DNA of 64,000 bases from Lepisosteus oculatus. Taxonomy: Eukaryota; Chordata; Actinopteri; Semionotiformes; Lepisosteidae. A program made the position numbers and the translations under genes. The notes under the pieces are model-generated. The model was not told the DNA's origin and searched no databases. It saw nothing but the letters and a program-made list of their open reading frames with translations. Where the stretch lies: the NCBI RefSeq assembly GCF_040954835.1, contig NC_090711.1, forward strand, positions 12,333,001-12,397,000, given 5' to 3'. Shown piece after piece: positions 60,830 through 64,000 of this stretch (positions are counted from its first letter, which is position 1; every line of letters starts with the position of its first letter).

Positions 60830-63800
60830 CTTGAAACATTGCTTTTCTCTGTTTTTGTTTTTCTTCGCCATTGATAAAGTACAGGACGTATCTTTCCCCT
60901 AAGGTTAGAATGTGCCGTTTCTAAGTTACCACCTCTTACGGGAAACTATGGGTAGTAAGAAGCTGTTTAAATGTCAGCAGAAATGTATGCCACTAAGTCC
61001 GTTTGCTGCACTCGGTCATATTTTCCTCCAACCTCAACAGAAAAGCCGTCCTCAGGAAGTTACCCTATTCTAAGAGCAAGATAATCAACAAGAGGGACAG
61101 TATGTGGGCAGTTATAGGCAACCGCAGATGGCAATTTTGTATAGGTTTTAGGAAATGTCGGAAAACAAAATCTAAGAACGCAAGACACAGCGCGACAGAG
61201 TTGCCCCCTCTCGATGCGGAAATGTTGGACTTGCTCTCCTGAATGATTAATTCTCCAGCTCAGTAAGACGCTGCGCAAAGAGAAGAGCCGGGATTCGGGA
61301 ATGATGCGAGTCTCATTTGCAGCGGGGTGCGACCACTGCGCTCCAGTCCAAATAACAGGACAAGACAAATGCGCCAAGAGGAAATGGGCATCACTTAAAC
61401 CCCAGTGCTGTGCGCTTTATACTACAGAGAAAAACAGGGGAAGAGAGGAAATAGATTCTGTGAGAGCGACACGGAGAATGAGGGATTCTCGAAGCTTTTG
61501 CAGATGCAGCTGTTTGAACAAATCTGAAAAGTCAGAAACCCTTCTTATTCCGCCCACCGTTACTTATTTTTGGTTGATGACAAATTCACATCCCCCTATA
61601 CCACCTACTTTGTATAATTAAAAAAAACAGGTAATAAAGACAAGAAACGTGTTACGCTGAGGTTATCGAGTTTTTGGCACGGAAGATAGCATTCACAGGT
61701 CCCGCTCTGCTTCCAGTGTGGGCCGTTTCCTATGGCATTTTTTAAAATTAAATTCGGTAAGTCTAGCTATTTCGACGTCAGGTCACAATTCAGTTACAAA
61801 GCCTAGACTAAAATCATGTGTGAGAGAGGAGAGAATTCTTAGACCAGCGTCAGACCAACTGTTACCCTTGGATTTAAATATCATTGCTTCGTAATTTAGT
61901 TTATTAAGTCTTGCTTATTGAAATATCATTTTTGAGGAGTGACATCTTTTCAGAGTGAAATGAGCGCTGTGAGCAATTAGAAACTACCCCTACAGCAATT
62001 CCGTACGATTTGAACCTATGAATGCTAGTGTATTAAGCAGCAGCCGGTAGTGACCGCACGACCACTCAAAACAAGTATTTAATTATGATTTAATACGCCT
62101 CATAAAAGGGACTAACTTGGAGTATATGACTGTTTGAATACTGTGTTTCTTCGTTATTATGATAGAGTTATATTGAACTATTTTGTGCTGGAATTAACGG
62201 TACAAATGGTAATGCATTGCTCTTTGTCTGTATGACAATGTTGCGTAATATATACCAAATTCGAAAGGAGGTACAAAAAACTTTACAGGAAAACTGCGGT
62301 CAGCAGGAGGATGGGCTCTCTTACTTATCGCAGTGCACCTAACCAGAAGGGACCCTTTAACACATCAAACACTTAGTGTGTATTTTTTTAAAAGAAAACG
62401 TTCTCGGCAGGTATGCTTGTCTACTGGGGTGAGTATTTTCGCCTTTTGGATGCCTTTTGCAGTCTCTGGGAAAGAAGTGCGCCTTGACCAGGTATCTGGG
62501 CTACAAAACCTGCATGTCTGGGCACTTTGAGAAAAGATTGGAAATTTAGGATACCTTGTACTAAAAAATCAATGTGAAAATTCCGATTTAATACCTTTGT
62601 TAATATTATATGTTATAGTTTGCGTAATAGCGTTAATAATAAAGTTAACAACTTGCGGGCAGATGTAAAACGGGTTTCACACATTTTGTACTGTGGGCTT
62701 TTGTATTTTCTGCACACGAGATCTGGGCAAGTTTTTTTTGTGTGTGTTGTTGGTCACACATTTGTTTCCTTCAGTTTAACTTCAATTTTAAAGTCTTGTC
62801 GTGTCATAAAGTATTCAGATTCTTGGCCGGGACTCTGGGGAAACAATTTATTTAATACCATACCCTAACATTTCTTTTTCTGGATGTTTGTGTTTTTGTG
62901 TCTTTACTGGTTTGACTGTCTTTTTTGGTATAATACTGTAACCGATTCTATATTTCTGAAATGATCGTTAACTGACAGTAATGATTAAGGTGAAGAGGCA
63001 GCCGATCTAACAAAAACGGATTCAAAGTGTACAGCCTAAAGGGTTTTCACTAGTATCCGATTTACCATGTAATCCTGCAACGTATTATTCTCACGTCAAG
63101 AAAGAAAAACAATTTTAAATGCAGTATTATGAATCCTTTAGTTTGTACTTGATATATTGTATTTTACGTTTTCCTGGCTGCTAGAGATCAGTTAGTTACC
63201 CCAATCTTTCTACCTGGGGAAAGTGGAAAGTGGAAATTTCTACGTGTCCAATTGGCTACAATAGAAAACATGAGCAAAGTAACAGAACAAAAACATTAGA
63301 AATTACATATACATTACATATTCTGAAAAAGGAAGAGGAATTGTCATGAAAGACAGACATTGATGTCAACCTGAATGCAAAAGATGATCATAAATATAAA
63401 ATGGTATTTAAAAAGCCTAAAAAACTAAACAAATACTCCAGCTCAGAACTGCCCATCTCTGTATGGGCTGTGTAAACCGTGCCTTTCAGTTGTGAGCTGT
63501 GATAGGTGTCATTCTTTCTCAGTTAGTTGGTTTTATTTCTGTCTGTAGGGCTTTATTTCTGTCTTGTGTCAGAATTCTTACTTACTCGCGTTTTTTAAAA
63601 CCAGTTTCATAGTCAATGCCCTAGAATAGGCTCGGCCCTCCTCATTTCTTTGACAACACTTTCAGGGCTGTTTTGCCCTGAGCTCTTTCCAAGATTTCCA
63701 ACAGAAGAACAGATTCCTGAAGCATTAGTTATTTTCAGTCCAAGTCCAAGAGGACCCCTGTTTCCACTCATATTTTCTTGGGCCCACAAACCGTAAAATC

Positions 63801-64000
63801 ATCGTACAAAGTGTCAACATCTTCCCGAATGGCCAGTGGACATACAGAGCGTTTTCATGCAGATGGTAAGCCTGCCTGCATTATTTCCCAAAATGTGCAG
63901 ATGATTGCTTCCTACTATCATTAAAGTAATTACACAGATGGGTCAGAGATAGGAGACAGGTGTGGTGACTCTCTATCAGCCTGAATTGGCCTGTCCCCTG
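60830..64000. other. Right-end region, no gene recognised
   Basis: Open frames of 65-106 codons show no family resemblance. An ATG followed by a good GTGAGT donor at 62413-62428 resembles exon 1 of the CD83-like genes, but no matching Ig exon was found downstream in the window. Confidence 0.5.

Noticed and set aside
62413..62491. Possible third CD83-like start (ATG, then a GTGAGT donor)
   Set aside because: The next acceptor is only about 40 bases away, too close for an intron. The following segment has no Ig cysteine or tryptophan and no Ig exon was found downstream.

Overview
This is vertebrate nuclear DNA, most likely from a ray-finned fish. Genes are intron-rich and sparse. Splice sites are GT/AG, and the spaces between exons carry fish-style dispersed repeats: 5S-rRNA-headed SINEs, tRNA-headed SINEs, decayed Tc1-like and LINE relics, and microsatellites. 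I see no bacterial, viral or organellar features. The species cannot be fixed from sequence alone. The TCF15-CSNK2A1 neighbourhood is the same as in tetrapods (human 20p13, from memory).

Four protein-coding genes can be supported, all on the + strand. (1) tcf15 (paraxis), a twist/scleraxis-type bHLH factor, has two coding exons (968-1456 and 4400-4465), an upstream TATA/CCAAT/octamer promoter and a polyA signal at 4854. (2) csnk2a1, the catalytic alpha subunit of protein kinase CK2, has a probable non-coding first exon at about 25.1-25.35 kb and twelve coding exons from 32702 to 45785 that join without a frame break into a 392-residue kinase. (3) and (4) are two tandem CD83-like genes (51117-53912 and 56209-60786). 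Each has a very small coding first exon, a V-type immunoglobulin domain split over two exons, and a last exon carrying the stalk, the transmembrane segment and a short tail.

Layout: 1-4.9 kb tcf15; 4.9-25 kb intergenic DNA with scattered repeat fragments and a CpG-rich, regulatory-looking block at about 16.6-17.7 kb; 25-47.5 kb csnk2a1, with introns holding 5S-SINEs, LINE relics and a dead Tc1-like transposon; 47.5-51.1 kb an intergenic spacer with two NF-kappaB-like palindromes, one lying in a SINE tail; 51.1-60.8 kb the CD83-like pair; 60.8-64 kb no recognisable gene.

The genes are not an operon and do not form a pathway. tcf15 (somite and mesoderm patterning) and csnk2a1 (housekeeping kinase) are old neighbours. 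The CD83-like pair (antigen-presenting-cell surface proteins) is the most interesting part: it lies outside the human CD83 location, it is duplicated, and the two copies differ in the cysteines that define the family. I found no wholly new class of system. The best leads are the CD83-like pair with its possible kappaB inputs, and a long overlapping upstream ORF in the csnk2a1 leader.
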